The notes under the pieces were generated by a model that saw only the letters and a program-made list of their open reading frames with translations, was not told where the DNA came from and ran no database searches. Source: Gammaproteobacteria bacterium (GTDB lineage: Bacteria > Pseudomonadota > Gammaproteobacteria > Burkholderiales > Burkholderiaceae_B). Taken from it: a DNA stretch of 64,000 nt. The stretch spans positions 1 through 64,000 of the forward strand of contig JAURJT010000085.1 of NCBI GenBank assembly GCA_030832095.1. The letters run 5' to 3'. Numbering within the stretch: position 1 is the stretch's first letter; each line of letters begins with the position of its first letter. Both the position numbers and the translations under genes were made by a program. Positions 48,818-55,999 of this stretch are shown in pieces.

Positions 48818-49142
48818 GAGGGTCTTGGCTATCAAGCCCTTTATTTGTAAGGCTCTTGGGTGTTTCTTTTATTTCTGTTTAAAGGGCTTACATTTTCGTG
48901 TAACCCTTATGTAACCCGATTCGGTAAATGCGCTTGCATCTGTGTCGCGTTAATCGTGGCAACACGCCAAGTGCTGGCTTGCAGGTTCATGCAGCGTGTG
49001 TGATGGCTTCCCTTGGGGTTCAAATTGGCACCCACCAAGGCATCTCAGCCCAGAGGCGATGGCTCAGGTATCTAAGTTTTTACGGGTGAGTCAGAAGGTT
49101 TAGCCAATACTCGCAACGGCACACAAATGGTGCAATTACTGA
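48818..49142. other. Gene-free stretch before the peptide array
   Basis: No coding frame is supported. It contains two TGTAACCC-like motifs near 48899-48917, the left direct repeat at 48918-48986, and otherwise mixed sequence. No integrase gene or copy of the tRNA 3' end was found here. Confidence 0.5.
48918..48986. repeat. Left copy of diverged direct repeat flanking the peptide array
   Basis: This segment resembles 50106-50181 over about 70 bases. Shared pieces include GATTCGG, AAATGCG, TTGC, CTGTCGC or CTGTGTCGC, TTAATCG and GCTGGCTT-CAGG, in the same order and orientation. The pair brackets the four small peptide genes. Confidence 0.65.
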
Positions 49143-49172
49143 TTGACACTAATCGAATAGCGGATTTATAAA
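49143..49172 (+). promoter_or_regulatory. Strong sigma-70-type promoter of the peptide array
   Basis: A perfect TTGACA (49143-49148) followed by TATAAA at 49167-49172 (18-base spacer; TTATAA with 17 is the alternative). The predicted start near 49179 is about 70 bases before the first peptide ATG. No other promoter of comparable quality was noticed between the four genes. Confidence 0.75.
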
Positions 49173-49250
49173 TTCAAGGCATTCTTACAATGCACTAACT
49201 GGCGTTAGGCGTTAGCCATTGCTGACCGGTAACCCACCTTGGAGTTTGCG

Positions 49251-49406
49251 ATGAATATTGAACTTGAAGAAGTCGTTGTGCTGGATGTCTCTGATGATGC
49301 GCTGGAGCTGGCTTCGGGTGGTGCGCAAGGGGGTCCATGCGATGCAGTCTGGGTAACCCACCACGTAAGCTGTGCGGGCTATCCACGGGCGGGTCCACGG
49401 TGTTAG
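49251..49406 (+). CDS. Double-glycine-leader peptide precursor 1 (RiPP/bacteriocin-like)
   Basis: A 51-residue peptide. Residues 1-24 are the shared acidic leader (MNIELEEVVV, then LDVSDDALELASGG) ending in Gly23-Gly24. Residues 25-51 are a unique tail rich in Gly, His and Pro with Cys30, Cys41 and C-terminal Cys51 (AQGGPCDAVW at its start, AGPRC at its end). GGAG lies six bases before the ATG. The GG end after an acidic, Leu/Ala-containing helix is the classic cut site for C39-peptidase exporters and is also seen in many RiPP leaders. No modification enzyme is adjacent, so product class and maturation are unknown. Confidence 0.78.
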   Translation: MNIELEEVVVLDVSDDALELASGGAQGGPCDAVWVTHHVSCAGYPRAGPRC

Positions 49407-49445
49407 CTCCTGCTGCGCCGGTAACCCATAACCTTGGAGTCTGCT

Positions 49446-49580
49446 ATGAACATTGAACTTGAAGAAGTTGTACGACAGGATGTCTCTGATGATGCACTGG
49501 AGCAGGCTGCGGGTGGTGCGCAGGTGGGGCTACTACAATATGCCTGTATCCCTACTGGCTGGCTGGACAGGCGGTGTTAG
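49446..49580 (+). CDS. Double-glycine-leader peptide precursor 2
   Basis: A 44-residue peptide with the same 24-residue leader (MNIELEEVV, two substitutions giving RQ at 10-11, then DVSDDALEQAAGG). The 20-residue tail has Cys at residue 34 and a C-terminal Cys44 (ends WLDRRC) and shares no evident homology with the other tails beyond the opening Ala-Gln. GGAG at 49436-49439 is the RBS. The non-coding 40 bases before the ATG, including CCGGTAACCC, are nearly identical to those before peptide 3. Confidence 0.78.
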   Translation: MNIELEEVVRQDVSDDALEQAAGGAQVGLLQYACIPTGWLDRRC

Positions 49581-49619
49581 CTCCTGCTGCGCCGGTAACC
49601 CTAGACCTTGGAGTCTGCT

Positions 49620-49772
49620 ATGAACATTGAACTTGAAGAAGTTGTTGTGCAGGATGTCTCTGATGATGCACTGGAGCAGGCTGCGGGTGGTGCGCAGGGG
49701 GGATTCGATTGCAATTACGCTTCTCAGCGAACATTGCTATTGGCTGGCTGCGTGTTAGCTAATGCTTGTTAG
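49620..49772 (+). CDS. Double-glycine-leader peptide precursor 3
   Basis: A 50-residue peptide with the shared leader (MNIELEEVVVQ, then DVSDDALEQAAGG). The 26-residue tail opens AQGG like peptide 1 and then diverges (FDCNYASQRT, later LAGCVLANAC) with Cys at residues 31, 44 and 50. The final codons TGT TAG lie within the conserved TGTTAGCT block that also ends peptides 1 and 2, so variation is confined to the stretch between GG and the last Cys. GGAG at 49610-49613 is the RBS. Confidence 0.78.
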   Translation: MNIELEEVVVQDVSDDALEQAAGGAQGGFDCNYASQRTLLLAGCVLANAC

Positions 49773-49838
49773 CTAGTGCTATCGCTGACCGGTAACCCAT
49801 GCCTACTTGGGTGTGGGTATTCATCCTTGGAGTTTGCT

Positions 49839-49967
49839 ATGAACATTGAACGTGAAGAAGTTGTTGTACTGGATGTTTCTGATGATGCGTTGGAACAGGC
49901 TGCCGGTGGTGGGACCGCTTATGCACAAGTCAGCTGGCTCAACCTTCAAACTCACTGTGTTGCTTAG
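49839..49967 (+). CDS. Double-glycine-leader peptide precursor 4
   Basis: A 42-residue peptide with the shared leader (MNIEREEVVVL, then DVSDDALEQAAGG; Leu5 is Arg here). The 18-residue tail is GTAYAQVSWLNLQTHCVA with one Cys, two residues before the end. An in-frame ATG at 49776 would add 21 residues and is rejected because the conserved RBS (GGAG 49829-49832) and leader start point to 49839. Its upstream spacer carries an extra insertion of about 20 bases relative to the other three copies. Confidence 0.78.
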   Translation: MNIEREEVVVLDVSDDALEQAAGGGTAYAQVSWLNLQTHCVA

Positions 49968-50252
49968 CTATTACCGCCCGACGACTCCATTTGAGTACTA
50001 GCCTGGTGGGCATTTGAAGTCTTGCTCGCGACCAGCGGTGAAGCTAACTTTTCCCATGATTTGGTGTTTTTAAAGTCGCGATTTTCATGGTGCCGCCATG
50101 GTACTGATTCGGATAAATGCGATTGCCTCTCTGTCGCCTTAATCGCGGTGCTGGACCATGCTAAACGCTGGCTTACAGGCTACCTTCAGCTATTGTGAAA
50201 TAATCTAGGATTGCTTAGGCATTTATGAAGTGATGGCAAAACAGGTAAGACC
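49968..50252. other. Gene-free stretch after the peptide array
   Basis: No coding frame, tRNA or hairpin terminator is supported. It contains the right copy of the flanking direct repeat at 50106-50181. Confidence 0.5.
50106..50181. repeat. Right copy of diverged direct repeat flanking the peptide array
   Basis: The same orientation and order of matching blocks as 48918-48986 (GATTCGG, AAATGCG, TGTCGC, TTAATCG, GCTGGCTTACAGG). The two copies are about 1.2 kb apart. Confidence 0.65.
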
Positions 50253-50348
50253 ATGGTTGGCAAATCCCATCAAGGACCTTGGATGCAAATCCACAATCAA
50301 AGTCCGAGTGTACGGGTGCAATCTTTACCTTCTAGTCAGAGCGAATAA
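50253..50348 (+). CDS. Possible 31-residue small ORF
   Basis: ATG 50253 opens a 31-codon frame (MVGKSHQGPW, then MQIHNQSPSVRVQ, ending SSQSE) with AGGTAAG eight bases upstream. It has no resemblance to the four leader peptides. It lies 47 bases before the TSUP gene and could be a leader ORF of that gene or simply chance. Evidence is weak. Confidence 0.2.
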   Translation: MVGKSHQGPWMQIHNQSPSVRVQSLPSSQSE

Positions 50349-50395
50349 ATGTTTGGCAAACTAGAGCGTTCATGTACGGACACTAGTGAAGATAT

Positions 50396-51157
50396 ATGCC
50401 AATTGAACTGGTTATTGCAGCTTTCGGTGGTTTTTTATGCGGGTTTTTAAATACCGTTGCATCGAGTGGGTCGGCAGTTACTTTGCCGCTATTGGTATTT
50501 ATGGGACTTACGCCTATTGTTGCCAACGCTACCAATCGCGTCCCTGTTGTTGTGGCTGCACTAATTGCCACCGTTACATTTTTGCGCGCCAAAGTTATTG
50601 ATTGGCAAATAGCAATCAAAATTCTTATTCCTGTCGTACTGGGCAGTATTGCGGGTGCAGCTTTTGTCGATACGCTACCGCAGGAACATATCAAGTTATT
50701 GATCTCGGTTGCCGTTTTATTGGCTTTTGTTCTTTTATTTAGTGGGTTAAAAAAGATCCTTCAAAAAGAATTTGAAGAGGATGCTCGTTTTCGTTTTGTT
50801 GAAATCATTGTTTTATTCTTGGTGGGGTTTTGGCTTGGTTTAATCGTGCTCGACGGAGCAACCTACTTATTATTAGCCCTAATTGTTTTTGTGCGGCTAC
50901 CTCTCGTGAAAGCAAACGCCTATAAAAATTTAGTACTTTTTGCAACCTCTGCAATTGCTCTTGGTGTGTTTGCGAGAAATGGAGAGGTCAATTGGGAAAT
51001 TGGCGGGGTAATGGCGATCGGGGCAGTCTTAGGTGGCCTTATTGGTGCAAGATTTGCCCTTAATCCAATTTCTAAGGTCTGGACTTTCCGAGTTTTGGTC
51101 ACCATTATCTTTCTTGAGCTCGTCCATATCGGGTTTCAATACTTTTTCAAACCTTGA
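50396..51157 (+). CDS. TSUP (TauE/SafE) family transporter
   Basis: A 253-residue membrane protein with about eight hydrophobic helices and the family's internal duplication: GGFLCGFLNTVASSGSAVTLPLL in the first half and LVGFWLGLIVLDGATYLLLAL in the second. Known TSUP members move sulfite, sulfonates or other small organic anions across the inner membrane; the substrate here is unknown. RBS is weak. It is a single gene convergent with the MFS gene and has no evident link to the peptide array. Confidence 0.88.
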   Translation: MPIELVIAAFGGFLCGFLNTVASSGSAVTLPLLVFMGLTPIVANATNRVPVVVAALIATVTFLRAKVIDWQIAIKILIPVVLGSIAGAAFVDTLPQEHIKLLISVAVLLAFVLLFSGLKKILQKEFEEDARFRFVEIIVLFLVGFWLGLIVLDGATYLLLALIVFVRLPLVKANAYKNLVLFATSAIALGVFARNGEVNWEIGGVMAIGAVLGGLIGARFALNPISKVWTFRVLVTIIFLELVHIGFQYFFKP

Positions 51158-51369
51158 AACATCTTTGGCTGATCGTTATTGAATTGGTGATTTGAGCGCA
51201 AATGGGTTGGTTGAATCGCTACCAATTTGCTAGACACTTGTTAGCCGCTGATTGCGTTTTGCCTGCCTTTGTGCTCTAGCGCAGGCCTTTAATAAAAAAT
51301 GGCACACTGCAGAGAGGCTCTGTTTCGGTTCGTGGACGTAAGAAAAGCCGTTATGCAAAATGGCACAGG

Positions 51370-52617
51370 TTAAAGGGGTTTGCGGTAGGTTTCTTTCATG
51401 CTTAATACTGCGATCAACGATATCGCGGCGGCGGCCATAATCATATAAGCTGGCGCAATGTCGTTGTGGGTACGATGCACAAGCCATGAGGCAGCGAACG
51501 GTGTGAACCCGCCGATAATGCCGACGGTTAAGTTATAGCCAAGGGCGATTGCGGTTGAGCGCACATGTGCTGAGGGTAGTTCAACCATAAAGGCAGGCAT
51601 GACGCCAAGGTATGCGCCAATGATGAGCGCAAAGCCGAGCTGACTCAGGTGGATTGTTAGCGTGCTGTGATGATACATCCCGCTAAAAAGAGGGACCGAA
51701 AAAAGAATTGCTGCGATACTGGCTGTAATTAGGACGGGCTTGCGTCCGATGCGATCAGAGATAGACGCCGCGATGAGTTGGATGGGAATGAGTGAAATCA
51801 TACTTAGGGTGTTGATGAACAAAGATTTTTCAGGTGAAATCTTATCGACCAACTCTAACCAGCTCACAATATAAACAAACAATAAATAAAACGAGACGGC
51901 GCTAAAGGACGCCAATCCTGCAAGTTGCAAAATAACCGTGCGATGATTTTTTACGGTTTCGAGCAATGGATTTTTTTTCGCCTCAGTAGGCTTCGTTGCT
52001 GGTTCCGAATGGCGCCGAAGAAATATCCCAGCAAGTCCGATAAATAAACCAAATATAAATGGTATGCGCCAGCCCCACACCTCGAGACTCTCGGGCGCAA
52101 TGAATGTTGCTAAGACAGTCCCGGTCGCCGAGCCGAGCAGCATTCCGAGCAGCGCACCACAGCAACCCAGAGCGGCGTTCAGGCCTCGATGAGCTTTAGG
52201 CGCACTTTCAACCATGAACACGAGAGAAGTGGTGTATTCACCCCCCACTGACAAGCCCTGCAACATCCGGCAAAGCGTCAAGAGGATCGGTGCAGCGATC
52301 CCAATAGTTTCATAGCCAGGCAAGACGCCAATTAAAAAAGTTGGGACTGCCATTGCGGCAATCGAGACGCTCAACGCAGCTTGTCGGCTCACGCGATCAC
52401 CGATGTGGCCAATGAGGATGCCACCCACAGGGCGCATCAAATAGCCGATTGCAAAAATTCCAAACGCGGCTAGGACTTGGGCGATGGGATCCTCTTTTGG
52501 GAAAAATATTCGACCAATCGAAGTTGCGAAATAGCCATAAATCGCGAAGTCGTACCATTCGAGCGCGTTACCGATCGCGCCCGAGGAAATGTTGCGCCAG
52601 GAGGTGGGTTTTGACAT
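51370..52617 (-). CDS. MFS transporter, metabolite:H+ symporter family (ProP-like)
   Basis: A 415-residue permease with twelve predicted helices. MHS-family features: ISSGAIGNALEWYDFAIYGYFA at the N-terminus, AIGYLMRPVGGILIGHIGDRVSR with the loop 2-3 signature, LQGLSVGGEYTTSLVFMVE in helix 4-5. Relatives import dicarboxylates, betaine, aromatic acids or alpha-ketoglutarate. Start 52617 has GGAGAG at 7-base spacing; the longer frame from 52728 is not supported. It lies 43 bases downstream of a Bug receptor gene on the same strand, probably co-transcribed, in a catabolic cluster. Confidence 0.92.
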   Translation of the reverse strand: MSKPTSWRNISSGAIGNALEWYDFAIYGYFATSIGRIFFPKEDPIAQVLAAFGIFAIGYLMRPVGGILIGHIGDRVSRQAALSVSIAAMAVPTFLIGVLPGYETIGIAAPILLTLCRMLQGLSVGGEYTTSLVFMVESAPKAHRGLNAALGCCGALLGMLLGSATGTVLATFIAPESLEVWGWRIPFIFGLFIGLAGIFLRRHSEPATKPTEAKKNPLLETVKNHRTVILQLAGLASFSAVSFYLLFVYIVSWLELVDKISPEKSLFINTLSMISLIPIQLIAASISDRIGRKPVLITASIAAILFSVPLFSGMYHHSTLTIHLSQLGFALIIGAYLGVMPAFMVELPSAHVRSTAIALGYNLTVGIIGGFTPFAASWLVHRTHNDIAPAYMIMAAAAISLIAVLSMKETYRKPL

Positions 52618-52660
52618 TATCGATCTCTCCAAGGGAAGGGTGTTGAAGCCACAGCTCAGC

Positions 52661-53671
52661 TCATTTCGTACCACTTTCTTTAGCGACCTTTGCCCACTTA
52701 TCAAGGTCTTTTTGAAGAAAGGCGGCAAACTCTTCAGGTGAATTGGTCACGATGTCGACGCCAAGTTCTAAGAGTTGCGTCTGAACGTCGGGCTCGCGCA
52801 GAACCCGGTGTAACGTGCTTGAAAGTGTCGCAATAATCTTAGGCGGCACGTTTGCTGGGGCAAACATCCCGTACCAGACGCTGGCGACATATCCCGGAAC
52901 ACTTTTTTCTGACACAGTCGGTATGTCAGGAAACATCGGAAAGCGCTTCTCACTGGTCACCGCTAACACCCGTACTTTGTTCGCCTTGACTTGACTGATT
53001 GAGTTGATGATGCCAGTAATCGCCAGTTGAGTTTCATTTGAGAGCACAGACATGACCGCGGGCGCCGCCCCTTTATACGGGATCGACGTCATCTCGATAC
53101 CCGCCATCGATTTAAATAAAGCCATTTGCAGAAAGGTCGTACTTGCAGAGGTGGCGTAATTCAAGCTCCCTGGATTTTTCTTGGCGAACGCAATCAACTC
53201 TTCAACACTACGGATTGGCACCGCAGGATTCACAATCAGAAACTGTGGGCCGTCGACAATCAAACTGATGGGCGAAAAGTCCTTAAGCGGGTCTATTTTT
53301 AAGTCTGGATACACTGCCGGATTGATGGTGTGACTACCCGAGGTAATCAAAATTGTATGACCATCTGGCTCGGCACGTGCGACCAACTCGCAGGCAATTA
53401 AAGAGTCAGCACCCGGTTTGTTTTCTGTTGTGATTGGTTGGCCGAGTATCTCGGACATGCGCTTGCCTAAGATCCTAGAGATCATGTCGGTTGAGCCACC
53501 CGCAGCAAAGCCAACCACGAACCGGATTGGTTTACTGGGATAGCGCGCTTGAGCAGACGTTGCGTCAATGACAGGCCGAGACGATGGCTGTTGTTGAGCG
53601 CCTGCTACTGACGCTAGGCTTAACGCGAGTGTGGATAAAAAAACAGTGCAAATGCTTCTGGGGCGGCTCAT
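52661..53671 (-). CDS. Bug-family (TctC) periplasmic solute receptor 1
   Basis: A 336-residue secreted protein: Sec signal peptide about 1-25 (TLALSLASVAGAQ), then the tripartite tricarboxylate receptor fold. Family motifs: YPSKPIRFVVGFAAGGSTDMISR, PITTENKPGADSLIACELVARAEPDGHTIL, and the YKGAAPAVMSVLSNETQLA segment. Bug proteins are massively expanded in Bordetella-like bacteria and bind carboxylates or amides without amino-group contacts. No TctA/TctB membrane partner is present nearby, so it may pair with a distant one. Start 53671 has GAGAGG upstream and gives a clean signal peptide. Confidence 0.93.
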   Translation of the reverse strand: MSRPRSICTVFLSTLALSLASVAGAQQQPSSRPVIDATSAQARYPSKPIRFVVGFAAGGSTDMISRILGKRMSEILGQPITTENKPGADSLIACELVARAEPDGHTILITSGSHTINPAVYPDLKIDPLKDFSPISLIVDGPQFLIVNPAVPIRSVEELIAFAKKNPGSLNYATSASTTFLQMALFKSMAGIEMTSIPYKGAAPAVMSVLSNETQLAITGIINSISQVKANKVRVLAVTSEKRFPMFPDIPTVSEKSVPGYVASVWYGMFAPANVPPKIIATLSSTLHRVLREPDVQTQLLELGVDIVTNSPEEFAAFLQKDLDKWAKVAKESGTK

Positions 53672-53887
53672 CGTGGCGGACCTCTCAATTCTTGTTATGT
53701 GCAGTGCGGCGCCGTATAGGCGGCTTTTTTCCTTTTGAGACTGATCGTGATACTTCTGCATACTGTATCAGAAGCGACCGGTACGGTGGCGATTCACTGA
53801 GTTGGGCTGGCTTGCGTCTGGTCAAAGGGCCCCCCAGCGTTGGTTGGCCCGCTTTACGGCAAGGCTTAGCGGTCGCGGATGCGCAGC

Positions 53888-54871
53888 TCAGTCGAGTTGT
53901 AAGCCGATTTTTTTAACAAGCTCGCTCCATTTATTCTGTTCAGCGGTGATCCTTGCCTCGGTCTGCGCGGGTGTCGCATGAATCACGTCCAGACCAATAG
54001 TAGAGAAGGCTGTCTGGGTCTCGAGAGTGTCTAAGGCTTGGTTGATCAGCTGGTTGAGTTTGTTGACGATCGGTGTCGGTGTTTTGGCTGGCACCAGAAT
54101 GATGTACCAAGATTCAAACACAAAATCTTTGACCCCTTGTTCGGCGATCGTCGGGATATTGTCTAAACCTTTGATGCGCGTGGTTGAGGTGACGCCTAAG
54201 GCTTTAAGTCGCCCGGCTTGAACCAAGGGCTCTGCCACCTGGGGGCTGTAGAAGCCGACTTGTACGCGCCCACTGACGATATCCTTCACCGAGTCAGCTG
54301 TCCCTTTGTAGGGAATATGTAGCATGTTCGTTTGCGTGCTGTCTCTAAACAATTCAGCAGCCATATGCGGGTTACTCGCCTGGCCACCCGAGGCAAACGA
54401 CAAACTACCGGGTTTTGACTTTGCGAGGGCGATAAGTTGCTGCACGTCGTTGACACCTAAGTCAGGGTTCACCGTGAGTACCATGGGGCTTTTTGCAAAG
54501 GCCGCGACGGCTGTAAAGTCTTTGAGTGTATAGCCGCTGGTTTTGGCAAAGATTTGAGGGTTTAACGTGTGCGTTAAACCACCGTTCACAATCATTGTGT
54601 ATCCATCAGGTTCAGCGCGAGCCACCTGTGCGCTGCCGACATTACCGCCCGCGCCAGGTCGGTTCTCGACAACCGCGGGTTGCCCAGTGAGTCGGCTCAG
54701 TTCGCGGCCAACCACGCGTGCGATGGCATCGGTTGGCCCGCCTGGTGTAAACGGAACAATGACTTGCAAGCTGCGTGATGGAAACTCTTGTGCTTGCGCA
54801 GTGACAACACCAACACTGAGTTGTACGGTAAGGGCCAGGGCAAGCGTTGCTAACAGACGGATTGTGTGCAT
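53888..54871 (-). CDS. Bug-family (TctC) periplasmic solute receptor 2
   Basis: A 327-residue secreted receptor with signal peptide about 1-27 (LALALTVQLSVGVVTAQAQ) and Bug motifs FPSRSLQVIVPFTPGGPTDAIAR, VVENRPGAGGNVGSAQVARAEPDGYTMIV, IPYKGTADSVKDIVSGRVQVGF. It is not a close copy of receptor 1. It follows the TauD-type dioxygenase gene on the same strand with a 34-base gap, so the two probably form one transcript, and the bound compound may be the dioxygenase pathway's substrate (inference). Confidence 0.93.
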   Translation of the reverse strand: MHTIRLLATLALALTVQLSVGVVTAQAQEFPSRSLQVIVPFTPGGPTDAIARVVGRELSRLTGQPAVVENRPGAGGNVGSAQVARAEPDGYTMIVNGGLTHTLNPQIFAKTSGYTLKDFTAVAAFAKSPMVLTVNPDLGVNDVQQLIALAKSKPGSLSFASGGQASNPHMAAELFRDSTQTNMLHIPYKGTADSVKDIVSGRVQVGFYSPQVAEPLVQAGRLKALGVTSTTRIKGLDNIPTIAEQGVKDFVFESWYIILVPAKTPTPIVNKLNQLINQALDTLETQTAFSTIGLDVIHATPAQTEARITAEQNKWSELVKKIGLQLD

Positions 54872-54905
54872 GAGCGATCTCGATAAGGGATGGTCAAAAA
54901 GGTAG

Positions 54906-55829
54906 TTAGACTGCGTTGAAGATGCGGGCGCCTAGTGAGGCATTTGCTTTGCGATAGCGGGTTTCATCACCCAGAATTTGTGTGCGAATCATCACTCTTG
55001 GCTGATCGGCGCTATAGCCACCGGTCGCTAAATGGATGCTTGCACAGTTGTCCCACATCAGGGTGTCACCCACTCGCCACTGATGGCGATATTCAAATTG
55101 TTCTTGCTCTTGATGCGTAAACAAAAAATCAAGTAGGTCGCGACTGTCTTGCTCTGGCAGGCCTAAAATTTTGGTGGTTAAGCCTCGGTTTACGTAAATG
55201 CATTTACGGCCTGTCCAAGGGTGGCGTAAGACAACAGGATGGACAACCGGCGGTTTTTCTTTGCGTTGCGCATCGGTAAAGGGTTTGCGCATCGAACCCG
55301 GCCGCGCCAGCATATGCGTCCAGAGATTTTCAAAATCGTGGACAGCCTCAAGTGAATCGAGTTTTTCTTTGAGAGTTGAGGGCAGCGCCTCGTAGGCTGC
55401 ATACATGCTGCGAAATGCCGTATCGCCCAGGGGGCGCCCGTCTTTAACAGGCACCTGATGCGCATGCAAAATGGTGGCTCGTCCTGAGATCAAGTTGTAA
55501 GACATATCGGTGTGCCATTCTTGCCCTGCGTCTGCTAAGCCTTGCGGTTTGCCGTCGACTAGCACATTTGATAAGGTCATGACTTGCGGGTACGCAGCGT
55601 TCTGAAAGGCCTTTGAAATATTGATTTCAAGTGGTCCAATTTTTTTGGCCCAGTTCACCAGCTGTTCAGAGTCGTAAGGCTCGCCCGATACGCAGACAAC
55701 CAGGTACTGATTCAGAGCGTCACTAATGTGCTGAGCGGTCTGATCATCCACGCCAGCTCGGATGTTGACACCCTCGATGCGACAGCCAAAGGGGTATTGT
55801 TCAGAGGGCGTGATTTGCAAGCCTGACAT
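54906..55829 (-). CDS. TauD/TfdA-family Fe(II)/2-oxoglutarate dioxygenase
   Basis: A 307-residue enzyme that couples 2-oxoglutarate decarboxylation to substrate hydroxylation. The facial triad is visible as EWHTDMSYN (His and Asp, near residue 108) and the distal His in NCASIHLATGGY; Arg in PRVMIRTQI is the likely 2-oxoglutarate carboxylate ligand. The N-terminal part (GCRIEGVNIRAGVDDQTAQHI) is typical of the family. Start 55829 with GGAGA upstream is preferred to the frame opening at 56063, which would cross the promoter region. Divergent from the SMP-30 gene. Confidence 0.92.
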   Translation of the reverse strand: MSGLQITPSEQYPFGCRIEGVNIRAGVDDQTAQHISDALNQYLVVCVSGEPYDSEQLVNWAKKIGPLEINISKAFQNAAYPQVMTLSNVLVDGKPQGLADAGQEWHTDMSYNLISGRATILHAHQVPVKDGRPLGDTAFRSMYAAYEALPSTLKEKLDSLEAVHDFENLWTHMLARPGSMRKPFTDAQRKEKPPVVHPVVLRHPWTGRKCIYVNRGLTTKILGLPEQDSRDLLDFLFTHQEQEQFEYRHQWRVGDTLMWDNCASIHLATGGYSADQPRVMIRTQILGDETRYRKANASLGARIFNAV

Positions 55830-55893
55830 AACAGTCTCCGATTTTTTGTTGTTCAACAAGTTAGCACAATCACGGCGCTCGACAAAAGCCTTG

Positions 55894-55923
55894 CTTGACA
55901 CCCGTACCGGTGACAAGTAAAAC
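55894..55923 (+). promoter_or_regulatory. Promoter with overlapping dyad operator for the lactonase operon
   Basis: CTTGACACC (55894-55902) and GGTGACAAG (55909-55917) form an 8-of-9 inverted repeat around a central GTAC. TTGACA (55895-55900) doubles as the -35 and TAAAAC (55918-55923) is a 17-base-spaced -10. A smaller perfect palindrome TTGTTCAACAA lies at 55849-55859. A regulator bound here would block the plus-strand promoter. The regulator gene is not identified. Confidence 0.5.
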
Positions 55924-55999
55924 AGTGGACAGCCAGAGACAAATAAAGAGGTGCTCAGCGCCTCGGCCTGACATTCAAAAAACGTATAAGGGAAGAACC

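Larger units (their letters stand above)
49201..49967. repeat. Tandem array of four peptide-gene cassettes
   Basis: Successive ATGs are 195, 174 and 219 bases apart. Each cassette has CCGGTAACCC (49226-49235, 49418-49427, 49592-49601, 49789-49798), then CCTTGGAGT before the ATG, then about 75 conserved leader bases, a variable core, and for the first three TGTTAGCT at the stop. The repeats are tandem duplications whose cores have diverged much faster than leader and leader-upstream DNA. Confidence 0.85.

Noticed and set aside
49776..49967. 63-residue version of peptide 4 starting at 49776
   Set aside because: The 21 extra residues lie in spacer DNA; the conserved RBS and leader start at 49839.
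48691..50395. Genomic island inserted at tRNA-Lys
   Set aside because: No integrase, no duplication of the tRNA 3' end and no transposase were found. The flanking repeats keep the idea open, but an island is not supported.
51230..51487. Minus-strand 85-codon frame after the MFS gene
   Set aside because: Overlaps the 3' end of the MFS gene in another frame and has no recognisable features.
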